Counted from the stretch's first letter, positions 51,705 through 63,080 are shown. The stretch: 64,000 nt of DNA from Protula sp. h YS-2021 (GCA_949752745.1 OX457033.1:14180156-14244155), one strand, 5' to 3'. A program made the numbers and translations. The notes: a model not told the origin generated them from the sequence alone.

Positions 51705-51935
51705 TCAGGTACTGCAGTAATGAATCAATTTGCCAACTAAATAAATCACTGTTGGTTCTGCAGGAAATCTGCCACATAAGGTAGCTCGTGTATTGTCTCT
51801 CACTTTTTCACAGGTGGCAAAGGTCCCCAACTCCTCAGTTTCATAGCATTCCTTGTGATCATTATTAAATTCCATCAAAGAATGTTTTGAGGTTATCGAA
51901 GTGAATAACCAATTCAAGTGAGTGAAACTGGTCAA
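51705..51935 (-). CDS. Unidentified 76-codon ORF
   Basis: Reads EFNNDHKECYETEELGTFAT, then CEKVRDNTRATLCGRFPAE. The composition is protein-like with three Cys, but there is no recognised domain, start context or splice evidence. Possibly a fragment of a mobile-element protein. Confidence 0.2.
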   Translation of the reverse strand: MTSFTHLNWLFTSITSKHSLMEFNNDHKECYETEELGTFATCEKVRDNTRATLCGRFPAEPTVIYLVGKLIHYCST

Positions 51936-52458
51936 CTTAAGTTGGAAACAGAATTATTCCGTTATCTGAAAATTATGACATTATAAAATAATTATAAAAT
52001 TATAAAACTGTTCAAACTGAAAGTTCAATGACTCTGTATGGATAAAGAACCTTTATTTTTCGTTTAGTCCTACCCTCTCCCTCCCCCCGCGCTCGGCAAA
52101 AAACATCACATACGAGCCAACCACCCATGCCCTAAGTTGGTGAAATTAAGGGAGACCAGATAACTGATATACAAACAGGAAGGCTAAGTGACCAAATACC
52201 GCATAATTTCCCGGCATATCCTTGAACAATTATACATTAATGCTTCCCTTTTTCTTTTTCTTTTTTAACTTCGATTAACAATATCTTTCAGTTAATTTCT
52301 TTCACAATTTGAATGAACAAACCAGATACTTAAACATATAACCAACTTGGACTAGACAAGACAAGCGTGACTGGGTTAAATAATTCCATTGAAAGACCAC
52401 TGAAGATCATTGAAATATCGTGCCATTGTTTGTTCGAATTACACGGATTATTCATGCA

Positions 52459-52634
52459 GTAAAACCTATACTTGGGTCCAACAAAATTGCGTCCAATGGT
52501 CACAAAATAGAGGTGTCCGCATTATCCAGGTTCCTATTGTATAGAAACCAATGGAAAATTAAACGGGACTGAAATATTGTGTCTGAATTATAGTTGTCCA
52601 CATAGTACAGGTTTGTCCGGGGGCAGGTTTTACT
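52459..52634. mobile_element. Short inverted-repeat element with AGTAAAACCT ends
   Basis: The left end CAGTAAAACCTATAC and the right end GCAGGTTTTACTCC are inverted over about 10 bp. Inside are GTGTCCGCATTATCCAGGTT and TTGTCCACATAGTACAGGTT, again related to each other. It is a probable MITE of the same general type as 4895-5776. No clear TA duplication. Confidence 0.45.
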
Positions 52635-52714
52635 CCACATTGTAAAAACGATATATTTATGTTAAAGTGTTCAATTAAAATTTGTAAAAATACCTTTTAT
52701 ATCCCTCATTTTTA

Positions 52715-52990
52715 CACACTTGGCATAAGACGATGCGTCAGTGCCACTCACAGGATAAGACGATGCGTCAGTGCCACATTTAGCATAATACGATATAACA
52801 GTGTCACACTTAGCCTAAAACGACGTATCAGTGTCACGCTCAACCTTAGACTGTGCTTCAGTGTCACAACCAGCCTGATACTATACTTGAGTGTCACAAC
52901 CAGCCTAAGATGGTACATCAGTGTCACAACAATTTTGACATGATACCATGGTTTGACAGCTACAACTAGCATTAGAGTAACTAGCATTAG
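52715..52990. repeat. 30-bp minisatellite (CAGTGTCACA type), ~9 diverged copies
   Basis: Units such as CAGCCTAAGATGGTACATCA plus GTGTCACAAC repeat at about 30 bp with much divergence. It adjoins a second 30-bp array built on a related unit. Confidence 0.88.
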
Positions 52991-53007
52991 TCGTCTGTTA
53001 TTAGACT

Positions 53008-53278
53008 GCGCCTCATTGTAACAATTATTCTAAGATGGTACCTCATTGTAACAATTATTCTAAGATGGAACCTCATTGTAACAATTATTCTAAGATGGTA
53101 CCTCATTGTAACAATTATTCTAAGATGGTACCTCAGTGTAACAATTATTCTAAGATGTTACCTCATTGTAACAATTATTCTAAGATGGTTCCTCATTGTA
53201 ACAATTATTTTAAGATGGTACCTCATTGTAACAATTATTCTAAGACGGTACCTCAGTGCAACAATTATTCTAAGACGG
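53008..53278. repeat. 30-bp minisatellite (GGTACCTCATTGTAACAATT type), 9 copies
   Basis: The unit is GGTACCTCATTGTAACAATT plus ATTCTAAGAT, nearly uniform. It shares CTAAGATGGTAC and the TCA-GTGT-CA framework with the diverged array to its left, so the two are probably one array whose right part was recently homogenised. Confidence 0.95.
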
Positions 53279-53585
53279 TTATACCCATACCATGTTATAC
53301 CCATACCTTGTTATACCCATACCATGTTATACCCATACCATGTTATATCCATAGCTTATTATACCTATACCATGTTATACCCATACCTTGTTATACCCAT
53401 ACCATGTTATACCCATACTATGTTATACCCACGCCATGTTATACCCATACCATGTTATACCCATACCTTGTTATACCCATACCATGTTATACCCATACTA
53501 TGTTATACCCACGCCATGTTATACCCATACCATGTTATACCCATACCATGCTATACCCATACCTTGTTATACCCATACCAACCCC
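53279..53585. repeat. 16-bp minisatellite (ATACCCATACCATGTT), ~19 copies
   Basis: Period 16 with variants CTTG, CTATG and CACGCC. Larger blocks recur (an 80-bp block near 53388 repeats near 53468). The 195- and 151-codon ORFs across 53035-53779 are repeat by-products. Confidence 0.95.
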
Positions 53586-53799
53586 AGCACTTCAGCATTG
53601 TGACCAATCTTCAGCATTGTGACCACTTGTCACAAGTAAACGTCACAGTGTCACATCTACATGGCTTTACTTTAGATTTCCGTCAAAGGTTGAGTTATCG
53701 TAGTTCTGTGGGTATAAGCCACATATCTGCTGCGAGTTACTCTTCCGTGGAGGATTTTATTGATGCTGCATATAACTAGTGAACATTCGACATTCTATA

Positions 53800-54163
53800 G
53801 GCGTTGAAAAGACTTCGCGATGGGTTCCTTTATTCCGTTGAGCGCTAGCCTGATCATATTGGTTTGCTTGGTTTTGACCCTGACGTCTAGGCAACGTACT
53901 TTTCCGAATTCGATAAAAAGTTGGTTTCGAGGTATTTCCAACGTAGCAACAAAGACGTTGAGCAGACATCGACAATAGTTTGTGAATGGTTGTGGCCAAA
54001 CGGAAACTTCTAAAGAATGTTGCTCATTTTACGTTTTTTCAACGTGACAGGGGTCCAGGAGACATTTGGGTAAGTTGGTGTTTGACCAAAACCAAGATGG
54101 ACCGTTTAACTGCTTGTTCAACGTCTCGATCCTAAACCGACTTTAGACGCCATGTCTACTGGG
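53800..54163 (-). mobile_element. CCCAGT-family related fragment ending ACTGGG
   Basis: AACGTAGCAACAAAGACGTT-like text, TTGTTCAACGTC and the terminal TCTACTGGG (to 54163) resemble the right end of copy A. The interior is diverged and may be a related subfamily. Confidence 0.45.
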
Positions 54164-54565
54164 TACCGGCCGTTGGTTTTAAATATATAGAAAAATATTA
54201 TTAAAATTTCGAAATATTTCCATATGTTTATTCAAAAAATCTAGATGAGGTCTGAAATGACTTTTCAAGATAACAAACTTGATAGACACGCCTCTGTATG
54301 TGAGAGAGTTGGGAGGCGAGAAATACAGCGCCCTTGGTAACATCAAAGACGGTCGTTTGATAAAATCCCAGACACTGTTATGTGGGTGTTGCTATTTTTA
54401 CGTTACATCAAATAGCATACAGGTGGTCCAGCGAATAACAAAACTCTTATGATTTCAAATAAACAGCAGAAGAGGCCTCCATTCTGCTTTTGGGCTATTT
54501 TTAGAACTAGACGTTATAGCCAGAGCACAAAGGGCCCCAAGATACAGTGGTCATCACGTTCAATT

Positions 54566-54625
54566 CCCAGTAAACATATGACGTTCAACAGATGTTGCGT
54601 CACGACCGGCGTCCTTTAATAGATC
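54566..54625 (+). mobile_element. CCCAGT-family left-end fragment
   Basis: CCCAGTAAACATATGACGTT followed by CAACAGATGTTG matches the family's terminal repeat. It fades after about 60 bp. Confidence 0.5.
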
Positions 54626-56005
54626 GGCTTCGACCATCGCTAGAGGCTCATGCTTTTAGCTATGGTTTTAAAACGTGTTGTCTCAAAGGGAAAGTTAAGC
54701 AGCGTTTGACCCCTTTAGTGCAGCGCTTGTATTCGCTACAGTTGATATTATCCAGTATTATCTTGGTCTTATCATTTGATATTATCTGTGTTACCATGCA
54801 TACCCAAAAATACCTGGAGAAAGGGGGAGGAGATGTAATATTTTTCCAGACACGAATCGCGCTCAGTGCCAAATTTCGTTGAAAAATTGAGGTAATTTTC
54901 ATTAAGTATTCGTTCGGAAATTGACTCCGCCTTTGGTTTAAAAAGGATGTATTTACTTCAAACCTAAGCCTCAGCGTTTAGGGGTCCTTTCCAAGAAAAC
55001 ATGGGCAAGTATCGTCAACAACTGGTATGTGAGTGCCCCCCCCCGATCCCCGGAAATGCGACTAAATGTTGGGAAAGCGTCGGGAAAAGATGAAACAATA
55101 ACCTCATTATTACATAATATCTACAAAATCAATTCTGTTTAAAGCAGTATGTGTTTTGAAATACGTAGGCTGAAATAGGCATGAAATCATTCTGTTTTTT
55201 GTTGTTTTTTTTCAAAACATGTAAACAGTGTGGCGTTGCATCAATCTGGGATTTGTTTTTACATTGTGCGATCATTAGGACAGGCTGAGAAACAAGACTT
55301 TTTCTTGGCTTAAGTGAAAATCCAATGCTCTTTTGTTTATTCTAGTTTTTCTTGCCGGTATTAGTGAATGTTCTGCAAAGAATTTTTTACGCATTTCTGT
55401 AAGCGAGCAGGCTCAGGTAACCACGAGCAAAACACTCATATTGTCACCCAAGCAATTTCACGCAAATGCAATTAAGGCTCATGTTCCCTAAATTTGATTG
55501 CGTATAAATTCGTGATCTTAAAGCATAACCTAAAAAGAAACAGAAAGCGAGATTTTCAGCATCTAAACTAAATGACTTAATCTTGTGGTGGCTCCCTGCT
55601 TTTTATGTTAACAAATTTAATCATTCCGATACACATCACGCACGCAGTTCTAATTGCAGATTTCCCTCCTTAATACACATTTTTAATTTTAAATGAAATC
55701 CTTACAAAAAATTGATTTTACTGAGATACTACAAAATTTTCAGATAGGCAATTCGAATTTAGCAAATTTATGATTATTGATTGACAGTAGTTGCCGCTGT
55801 GAAGATCTAATCCAGAAGTTATCGACCAAATCTTAAGAGTTTTGGTCGATAAGTTTAGCAGATGCTTCCATCCAACCAAGATGCTAGAATTACTTAATCG
55901 CGTCTCTTGCAAAGAATCATTCAAACATGGTCAATTGAACTGGAATAAACGTTGAAACTTGTTTTTCTTTTTTGAAGAATTCGTAAATAGGCAAATAACA
56001 CAAAG

Positions 56006-56007
<2 letters not shown>
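54626..56007. other. Stretch without recognisable genes
   Basis: Short chance ORFs only. A C11 run lies at about 55037. Confidence 0.5.
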
Positions 56008-56083
<76 letters not shown>

Positions 56084-56112
56084 GTCTATCTATCTATCTA
56101 TCTGTCTATCTA

Positions 56113-56168
<56 letters not shown>

Positions 56169-56257
56169 TCTATCTATCTATCTCTCTATCTATCTATCTA
56201 TCTATCTGTCTATCTATCTATCTATCTGTCTATCTATCTATCTATCTATCTATCTAT
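56008..56257. repeat. (TCTA)n / (CT)n compound microsatellite
   Basis: TCTA units with TCTG variants on both sides of a (CT)n core at about 56117-56154. It directly abuts the truncated CCCAGT element to its right. Confidence 0.98.
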
Positions 56258-56646
56258 TTTGAAAGTGACCTGTCATGGCTCCCATTTCTGGTGAGTGATA
56301 ACACAAGGAGGTTGTTTTTGGTTGTAAGTCCGAGTTGTATACAACTCAATTTTTCCGCGTCTATCCGAAGTCGATTTTCTTACGTCTAGTGAATGTTTCG
56401 ACAAAAGTTAGTTAGATGTCAGAGAAAGTTTCTTTTTTTTTTTTTGGTCACGACAAAAAGCAACACCTAAGGTACGTTGTTTCCCCCAACGTCTCTTAAA
56501 CGTTGTATCAAAGAGGTTGGTAAGACATCGATCTGTGGTCAGGACCAATCCAAACCAAAATGCAACCAGAGTTAATGTTGTGGTTTGGTTGGATGGACGA
56601 CACAACCTGAAATCGACGTTGGGTCGACCTTAGAATGTTTACTGGG
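56258..56646 (-). mobile_element. CCCAGT-family element, copy C (left-truncated)
   Basis: It starts within the family's interior (GAAAGTGACCTGTCATGGCT, aligned with CAAAGTGACCTATCCTGGCC at about 24640 of copy A) and runs to the terminal GAATGTTTACTGGG. It includes TCTGTGGTCAGGACCAATCC and AACCAGAGTTAATGTTGTGG. The breakpoint lies exactly at the TCTA microsatellite. Confidence 0.72.
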
Positions 56647-57852
56647 TGCCTAGACAGTGGATTGTGCCGTAAAGAACGCACTCCATACCGTTTTAAAAGG
56701 AAAATAGACAAACTTTATTTTATTCGAACAACTGGAAGGAAAACTGCATATCAAGCTATGGTGGTGGTCACGTGGCAGGAAGTCACATGACCGGAAGCAG
56801 CTACTAATGTTCCCAGGCGAACTTCCGACTGCTGCCGTAAAGCTGTCTCCCTCTATAGCTTTTTTTTTTGCAGCTGCCCCATAGCTACATCCAGACAGCT
56901 GTTTCAGCTGCTTACATACTGTGGGGTATTGTATAAACAAGAGATAAAAATCAGCGGAAGAGGAAGTTTGTAATGAGAAGTATGTAAACATAATAAATGT
57001 AGATGAGAAATACTGTAAAGTGAGAAGGCTCTTCGAGCTCACTCAGTTCTATTTACGGAAGTATCAGAGATCTAAAGGTTTGGAAAAAATGGGGAAGAAC
57101 ATAAGAAGACATGAGCATAAGTGGACAGCTGAGAGGTGATCAGGGTTATTACAAGGTTGCTATGAGGTCTCGCGGCTTCATCAGGTGACAGCTCCACGAT
57201 TAGCGAAGCCTCAAGCCCTGAGAAGCCTGTAAAGGTTACATAAAGGCACTTGATACGGGAAACATGAAGACTTAATGAGAAAAATCAGCGCCTACTCCTC
57301 TCCCGTTCCCTAACTGCACCATCTTTACTGTGAAATCTGATAGGGGTATTGTGTAGGGAGCGAGAATTAAAGGCGAACAGATCGTGCATTTATTCATTTC
57401 AAAAAAAAAAAAAGAAAAGAAAGTGACATATTTGTCAACCCCAAATGAGAAAAGATGACTCAAATCGAAAGCCCAAATGCGAAAAGATCGCAGATTACTT
57501 CAAACAAAAAAGCAAAAAGAATGTTCGTTATCAAGCTAAAAAAGCAAAAGGCTCATAAATTGTCAACTGAAGAGGGTGCAATAATTTGAGAACTGAAAGG
57601 GTTTGACGTAAAATTCAAAGTAATATCAAAGTTTCAAAAAGGAAAATATATCGCCAATTGTCATAAAAAAGCGAAAAGGTCATATGTACTTAAAAAAACC
57701 TTAAAACTCGCCTCAGGTTGCAAAGTCAAAATGAGGGTCGCCCATCCCCGTTCCAGCCATTTATAGGAGTGCCCCCCTCCCCACCCCACCCCCTCCCACC
57801 TCCCTCCACCCTACACACGCGCGCGCGCGGCATCAGTGCATTTATAGATGTG
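56647..57852. other. Stretch without recognisable genes
   Basis: Contains several AGCAAAAGG/GCGAAAAG words at 57470-57700 and a (CG)n run at about 57821. No exon was supported. Confidence 0.5.
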
Positions 57853-58466
57853 CCCAGTGAAAATTCTAACATCGATCCCATCTCGATTTAAGGTTGCGAG
57901 GTCGATCCGAATAAACCACTTTATTAACCGGGTTTTACTGTGGTTGTGATTGGTCGCCAACACTTCTAACACAACGTTAAATAAACATTGGTTAAGAAGC
58001 GTTTTTTAGACATTGTTTTGGTCGCAACCAAATTGCCACATTCCCTGACGTCTAATCAGGATATTTGGTGAAAAGGCTCAGTAGAAATCGAAAAATCTGC
58101 TTTGGACATATGTCGAAAACTCGACGTTGTATAGACGTCGGACCCACAACCAAAAACAACCTTTATGTGTTATCGCTCACCGGAAACGATAACCATGACA
58201 GATCACTTTGAAAGAAGACTGGCAAGAAGACGTAAAATGCGTGGGCGGAAAGATGTGAACCAAAAGGCGTGTATACTATTCTAGATTAATAATTTCCCGA
58301 CGTTTAGACAACGCCTGGAGATAGACATTGTGTAGACTTCCATTTGCAGTCTTTCTGCAACGTTGATTAAACGTCAGTTAATCGACGTCAATTCGACGCC
58401 GGATGGTGGACGTTGCTTAAACGTCCATACACAACCAAAACTCGACGTTGATCCTACGTTAAGTAG
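57853..58466 (+). mobile_element. CCCAGT-family element, copy D (right-truncated)
   Basis: Left end CCCAGTGAAAATTCTAACATC. It then follows copy B in order: GTGGTTGTGATTGGTCGCCA, TTTTGGTCGCAACCAAATTG, GACGTCTAATCAGG and TTATCGCTCACCGGAAACGA, up to AACGTTGATTAAACGTCAGT. It ends before the right terminal repeat. Confidence 0.72.
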
Positions 58467-58927
58467 GAGGTTTGTGTTGCACTAATGGTGAGTATATACT
58501 CCCCTCCCGAGCTCCTTCTCCTTAATCCAGGATATTATTGTAAAAACCACTCACCTGTTTTGGAAATACTGGATAGAAAAATGTTTAAGGATAGGGTTGA
58601 GCACATAAAACGTCTCGGGAGTTTCCTTTCCCTACACAAGGCAAGCCTACTAGAAGATTTCATCCGCTGTGATTGTCCCTAATGCTGTGTTCTACTTCGT
58701 CAAATAATGGTCATTTTCATAGCTGTTGTGTTGAGTATATAATTGGCATTGTTAGTCAGAAATGATGTCTTTTTTCACGTCTGAAACCATAACGGCGTGT
58801 AAAACAATACCGCTCTCAAGCTTTATCCTAAGCAAAGACAGTTTACTACTATGTAGTTTATAATCTTTGTCCAAAGCATGACATAAAGCCATTTTTGAAT
58901 ATACGAAACACACAATAATACATCGGA
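58467..58927. other. Stretch without supported genes
   Basis: A 65-codon plus ORF at 58485-58682 (KDRVEHIKRLGSFLSLHKAS) looks protein-like, but no family, acceptor or donor supports it. Confidence 0.35.
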
Positions 58928-59083
58928 ATGAGCGAAAAACGGGGATATTGTGGTATACCTTCTCTCACACAATCCAAAGGCATGAGCGAAAAAAGGGGAT
59001 ATTATGTTATACCTTCTCCCACACAATACAAAAGAATGAGCGAAAACAGGGATATTACTTTACACCTTGCCCCACACAAGTTA
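58928..59083. repeat. 54-bp tandem repeat, ~3 copies
   Basis: Units start ATGAGCGAAAA at 58928, 58982 and 59036, exactly 54 bp apart. Because 54 is a multiple of 3, a plus frame stays open as an 18-residue repeat. This is not evidence for a gene. Confidence 0.9.
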
Positions 59084-60147
59084 GAAGAACAAAAACTGCA
59101 TGGACTGCCTCCAGTTCTCTACTGTATTCCTTTTCGCAGACGTTTGATCCTTAGAAATCGAAAACGTAAGACGATATCAGGGAAAAACGTACAAAATTCA
59201 CTGTTGCGCTCTTATGAGCAATAAGTTTATTAAACCTCCATTTTGTTTGTTTGTTTGTTTGTTTGTTTTGCATTGTATATTTTCCTGTCCTTTTCATTAT
59301 TAATAGATTAACACGGTAATTTAGATATTAAAGCGGAAATGTGGACGTGCTACTAAAACAAGGAAATAAATGTTGCAACTCGTTGTGAGGGTTGCCAAAA
59401 TCAATTAGTAAAAACACACACCATATTTGTTAATGCATAAAAAGTTGTTTAGATGTTGCTTGTCCAGACACGTCTAGGGTTAAAGCTTCTGCAAAAATCT
59501 GCAGGGATCTGATACATAACTAGACTCAAATTGATGCATTTTGTTACGATACTTCAGGAGGTTTAACATTTTTATTAACAAATTTAGCGAAATTTAAAAG
59601 ATCAGTCACGAATGCTGCGCTTGTTGCTTGAGGAGGAATATTTGTAAAAGGAATGAATTCTGTATTTGGTCTCACTGAGTGAATATCCAGCGTTTTAAAA
59701 GTTCCAACGTATTAAAACTTCCCCTTAAAACCGTAATATGCATAACAGATTGTGCAAAGATAACTTGACTAAAGCTCATATTTATCGCAATTTTGCATTT
59801 TTATATTACACCAATTCCACCTTAAACACAGTGCATGTGAAGCAATAATTGAATTGACTGAAAAAGAACGGCCACGGGCGTGCAGACTGAGCGGTGTTAA
59901 TGGCCGCGTGAGGGGCATTGATTACTTCTCCCAAATGCAATTATTCGGAGCGAGAGAAACTGTTCGTTAAGGTTCGTGTTGGCCTGGTCACGGTGTACCG
60001 CAATGGCGTCATAAATCATGTTAGTTTTTGGCCGTCGGTCAGCCCCTGGCTAACAACGCTTCTACCACCACCCCTTTTCCCTTCCGCCCCCCCCCCCCCC
60101 CACACACACTTTCTTGAGATAAAATATGAACCCCGTTGTGTTCCGGT
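59084..60147. other. Stretch without recognisable genes
   Basis: A (TTTG)n run at about 59247-59268 and a C16-(AC)n stretch at 60088-60108. Nothing else was recognised. Confidence 0.5.
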
Positions 60148-60707
60148 GTAGTGAAACGTTTTGACCCCCAAACAAATCGACCCCCCGGTCCATTTGTTTT
60201 AAAACAAACAGACCACCCGGTCGATTTGTTTTGGGAAAGCCCGCCATAACAAATAGACCTCCCCTCTAATAAAATGACCCCCTCCAAATAATCATGTTTA
60301 AATATAAAATGGAAGTAAAAAAGATGCATATGGTTTTTAAAAACTATTTTAAGCATTTTCTACCTCTTTATATTGTTTTGAGCCTTTGAAATGCCATTAT
60401 TGAGCTTGGACAGACTTTTTGGTGACTGTATGTTAGTGGTGTTGGAAGTGTTTTCGTGTTTGAAAATGTAGATGTTAGTTGCTAAATAAACTGTTATTCA
60501 TGGATATAGTTTTTATTTCAATTAAAGAAACTAATAAGGTGGCCATGTGTGGAAAGAAATAAAGAAATCAACAAAAAATAAGAGGGTTAAAACATTTCAG
60601 GGGAGGTCTGTTTGTTTTAAAACAAATCGACCGGGGGTCTGTTTGTTTTAAAACAAATCGAGGGGGGGGGGGGTCGATCTATTTTGGGGGTCAAAATGTT
60701 TCCTTAC
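60148..60707. mobile_element. 560-bp inverted-repeat (MITE-like) element
   Basis: The left end reads GTAGTGAAACGTTTTGACCC and the right end, reverse complemented, GTAAGGAAACATTTTGACCC. The inverted similarity extends over roughly 110 bp at each end. Within it lie copies of the perfect 16-bp palindrome TTTGTTTTAAAACAAA next to CGACC(C)n tracts (one full copy on the left, two on the right). The interior (60260-60600) is AT-rich with no coding capacity. The superfamily is not identified. Confidence 0.75.
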
Positions 60708-61520
60708 AGCGGGTCACGTGTCTTCTAAGATTTAGTCACGCATAAGTGGATTCACAGAAAACAGGACTCCATTTTTTTGCTTTTTTTGCGGGGGGGGGGG
60801 GGGGCATAAATATAGAAGCAGAGAAACTTAGAAGCATAGAAGTCAAAGGAGAAATATATCAAAATCACTTTGAAATAGTTATAGCGATCTTAAGTGTTAG
60901 AAACCCATGATAATAATGTCATGATCAAAATTTTCTTCATTCCAATAAAGTTTTGACACCTCACAGATACGCCATGGCAGAGAAAATCAACTTTTCCCTA
61001 TATTTTTTTCTTAATTGTTGCTTGATGTTTTCCCCCACTGGAATCCTGCGATATTCCTGTACTGAGCATGCGCACTCGACACCGTGAACTTGCTTATTAA
61101 CATGGTACCTGTATTAAGACTTTGCGGTCTTGTTTGCAATTTACTTGTACTGTGAAAAGGGCTTCTAAAATAAGACAAACCGCTTTTGATTGGTCGCTGT
61201 TGCTGGTGTCACTGTATTCCAGGTCCGAGTCACTTCAGAATTAACAATGTAAGACGCTGTTCCGTTTCTTAATGTCTTATGTAGTTAACCTTTTTATTTA
61301 CCTGTCCGTGATCCGTACAGAAAAGCTCGCATGGATTTATGGTTATTCGTTACCCCATAGCTTTGCTTCAGATCGATCCTACCTCGTGATATAACCAATA
61401 GGAACGTGAAATAGCATTTATGATTTCAAGCCGTCCTGTGAACACGAAAAAAACACGCAGGTGGGATTTTTATAAATTTCTTGTACCGCCAATGTTTAAT
61501 TAATATATTTACAATTATTT
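60708..61520. other. Stretch without recognisable genes; possible CpG-type promoter words
   Basis: A G14 run lies at about 60790. Near 61064 'GAGCATGCGCAC' resembles an NRF-1 site and CCAAT-type words occur near 61390, but no downstream gene is visible. Confidence 0.4.
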
Positions 61521-61588
61521 AACATCAATACAATTACGCAACATCAGTACAATTACGTAACATCAATCCAATTACGTAACATCAATAA
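61521..61588. repeat. 19-bp tandem repeat (AACATCAATACAATTACGT), ~3.5 copies
   Basis: Units at 61521, 61540 and 61559, plus a partial unit, with single-base differences. Confidence 0.9.
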
Positions 61589-62639
61589 TTGATAGATGTA
61601 AAACAATAAAGAAGAATTACATCACACATATTTATAAGAAAGAAAAAATATAATTCACTGATCCAAAAAAGGAGAGTAAAATGAATGAGGTTGCTGAATG
61701 CTTAACAGCTACCCTCATTGAGTACAGATAATTTTAGACCAATCAAATCAGAGGGACGGCTTATTCATAAATCCGTCTAGGTCGGTGGGCGGACCTAAAC
61801 GGCAATTTAGGAACTACAACAAGCTGCTATTTACGGAAATACTTTTCTTTTGTTTAATTAGCAGCGTGAACAAGATAGTGATTTATGGAAATTCAATTTA
61901 ATTTTACGGATAGCAGATTATCCGGTGCTTCTATTTCAAGTTTCAGGCTAGAATATCAAACTGGAGCTCATTTCCTATATAACTGCAGAAAGCGAATGTG
62001 AAAAAACCGGGATTAGCAGGAAATTAAAGAGACGCCACGCGACAGTCTTCAAACTGATTCCAAGACAATATTTGCTGTTTTATTTCTATTTTTCATACTG
62101 ATATTAAGCCAGGGTGCAGCTGATATTTCCTTTCTGACTTACTGTCGTGAATTTAGAGAACCCCCCCCCCCCCCCCCTCTTCCGTTTTTCCCCTTTTTTG
62201 TGACCATAAGAATTTTGATTGCATGTTTAAAACATTTTTGTGGAAAATTTAGATATTTTTAATTCACGACTGCCAATGCGCATACAATGGAAACAGTAGT
62301 ATTTTCGCCTGTAATCACGTCCTGTAAAAACGTACCACCATACCCTCCTCTCTTCCAACGTGGGAAACAGTACACTACGATCATATGCATTTCTTCCTTC
62401 AGTATTTTATTTCGAAAGAAAAACAGAAAATGAAAAAAAAAAAAAAAAAATAGAATCTGCTTTCCATTTTGGATTTTCTGTTGTCACATGCAAAACAGAA
62501 TAAGAAATTCATTTTCTGGTTGTATTTTGGTTATGATTGATTGCGACCACAGACAAACTAGTAGGGGAGAAATGGGGATTCTGGACCACCTCTGACATCA
62601 TAATGCTTGCCAGATGGTTATTTATAGGGCTGAGGGCGC
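61589..62639. other. Stretch without recognisable genes
   Basis: C17 run near 62161 and A18 run near 62433. At 62520-62560 a short piece with TTTGGTTATGATTGATTGCG resembles the conserved CCCAGT-family interior. Confidence 0.5.
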
Positions 62640-62650
62640 GCCCGTCACAA

Positions 62651-62702
62651 TGACGTCATAATGACATCATAATGACGTCATCATGACGTCATAATGACGT
62701 CA
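62651..62702. promoter_or_regulatory. Array of five CRE-like TGACGTCA sites at 11-bp spacing
   Basis: TGACGTCA occurs at 62651, 62673, 62684 and 62695, with the one-base variant TGACATCA at 62662. The spacing is exactly 11 bp, about one helical turn, so all five would face the same side of the DNA. The octamer is the classical CREB/ATF site. It may equally be a simple 11-bp tandem repeat without function. Confidence 0.7.
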
Positions 62703-62714
62703 TAACCCTAACCT

Positions 62715-62905
62715 TAGACCATGTATGAATGAGTGCGTTATGGATGTGTACTGTGAATGAGTACGTTATGAATGCATAACGTTTTGAACGAGTGCGCTAT
62801 GAATGTGTATATGAATAAGTACGTTATGACTGAGTGCGTTAGGAATCTATATTATGAATGAGTACGTTATGAATGAGTTCGTTATGAATGTGTGCGCTAT
62901 GACCT
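62715..62905. repeat. Degenerate GAATGAGTACGTTAT repeats
   Basis: About ten imperfect units containing ATGAATGAGT and CGTTATG at roughly 20-bp intervals. The last units match the reverse complement of the final bases of the window. Confidence 0.75.
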
Positions 62906-63060
62906 TATATGGCATGTTTTCAAAAACATTCTGCTTAAGTTCTGTATAGCTCAGTCGGTAGAGCGTAGGACTCGTGGTCGGACCCATGGTCGGAAGGTTG
63001 GTGGTTCGAGCCCACCAATGAGCGACATAACCCTAGACCATGTTATGTGACTATGTGACC
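62880..63060 (+). repeat. Left arm of inverted repeat
   Basis: About 180 bp that match the reverse complement of 63815-64000 with few differences: GCGCTATGACCTTATATGGC, the tRNA-like unit, then CATAACCCTAGACCATG and TTATGTGACTA. The right arm runs to the window edge, so the full length is unknown. Confidence 0.85.
62940..63020 (+). repeat. tRNA-derived unit with duplicated anticodon arm segment (left)
   Basis: Shows a perfect A box TAGCTCAGTCGG (62947-62958) and B box GGTTCGAGCC (63003-63012) with a T stem GGTGG/CCACC, so it could be transcribed by RNA polymerase III. The anticodon region holds a near-tandem duplication (TGGTCGGACC followed by CATGGTCGGA), making it about 12 nt too long. The acceptor arms do not pair. 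It is therefore a tRNA-derived repeat, SINE-head-like, and not a working tRNA gene. Confidence 0.75.
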
Positions 63061-63080
63061 AAATCACGTGACTTCCCCCC

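Noticed and set aside
53035..53779. 195- and 151-codon repeat ORFs
   Set aside because: Periods of 30 and 16 bp generate open frames in several phases. No non-repeat coding sequence is attached.
62942..63012. Functional tRNA gene
   Set aside because: A and B boxes are good, but acceptor arms do not pair and the anticodon region carries a ~12-nt duplication.
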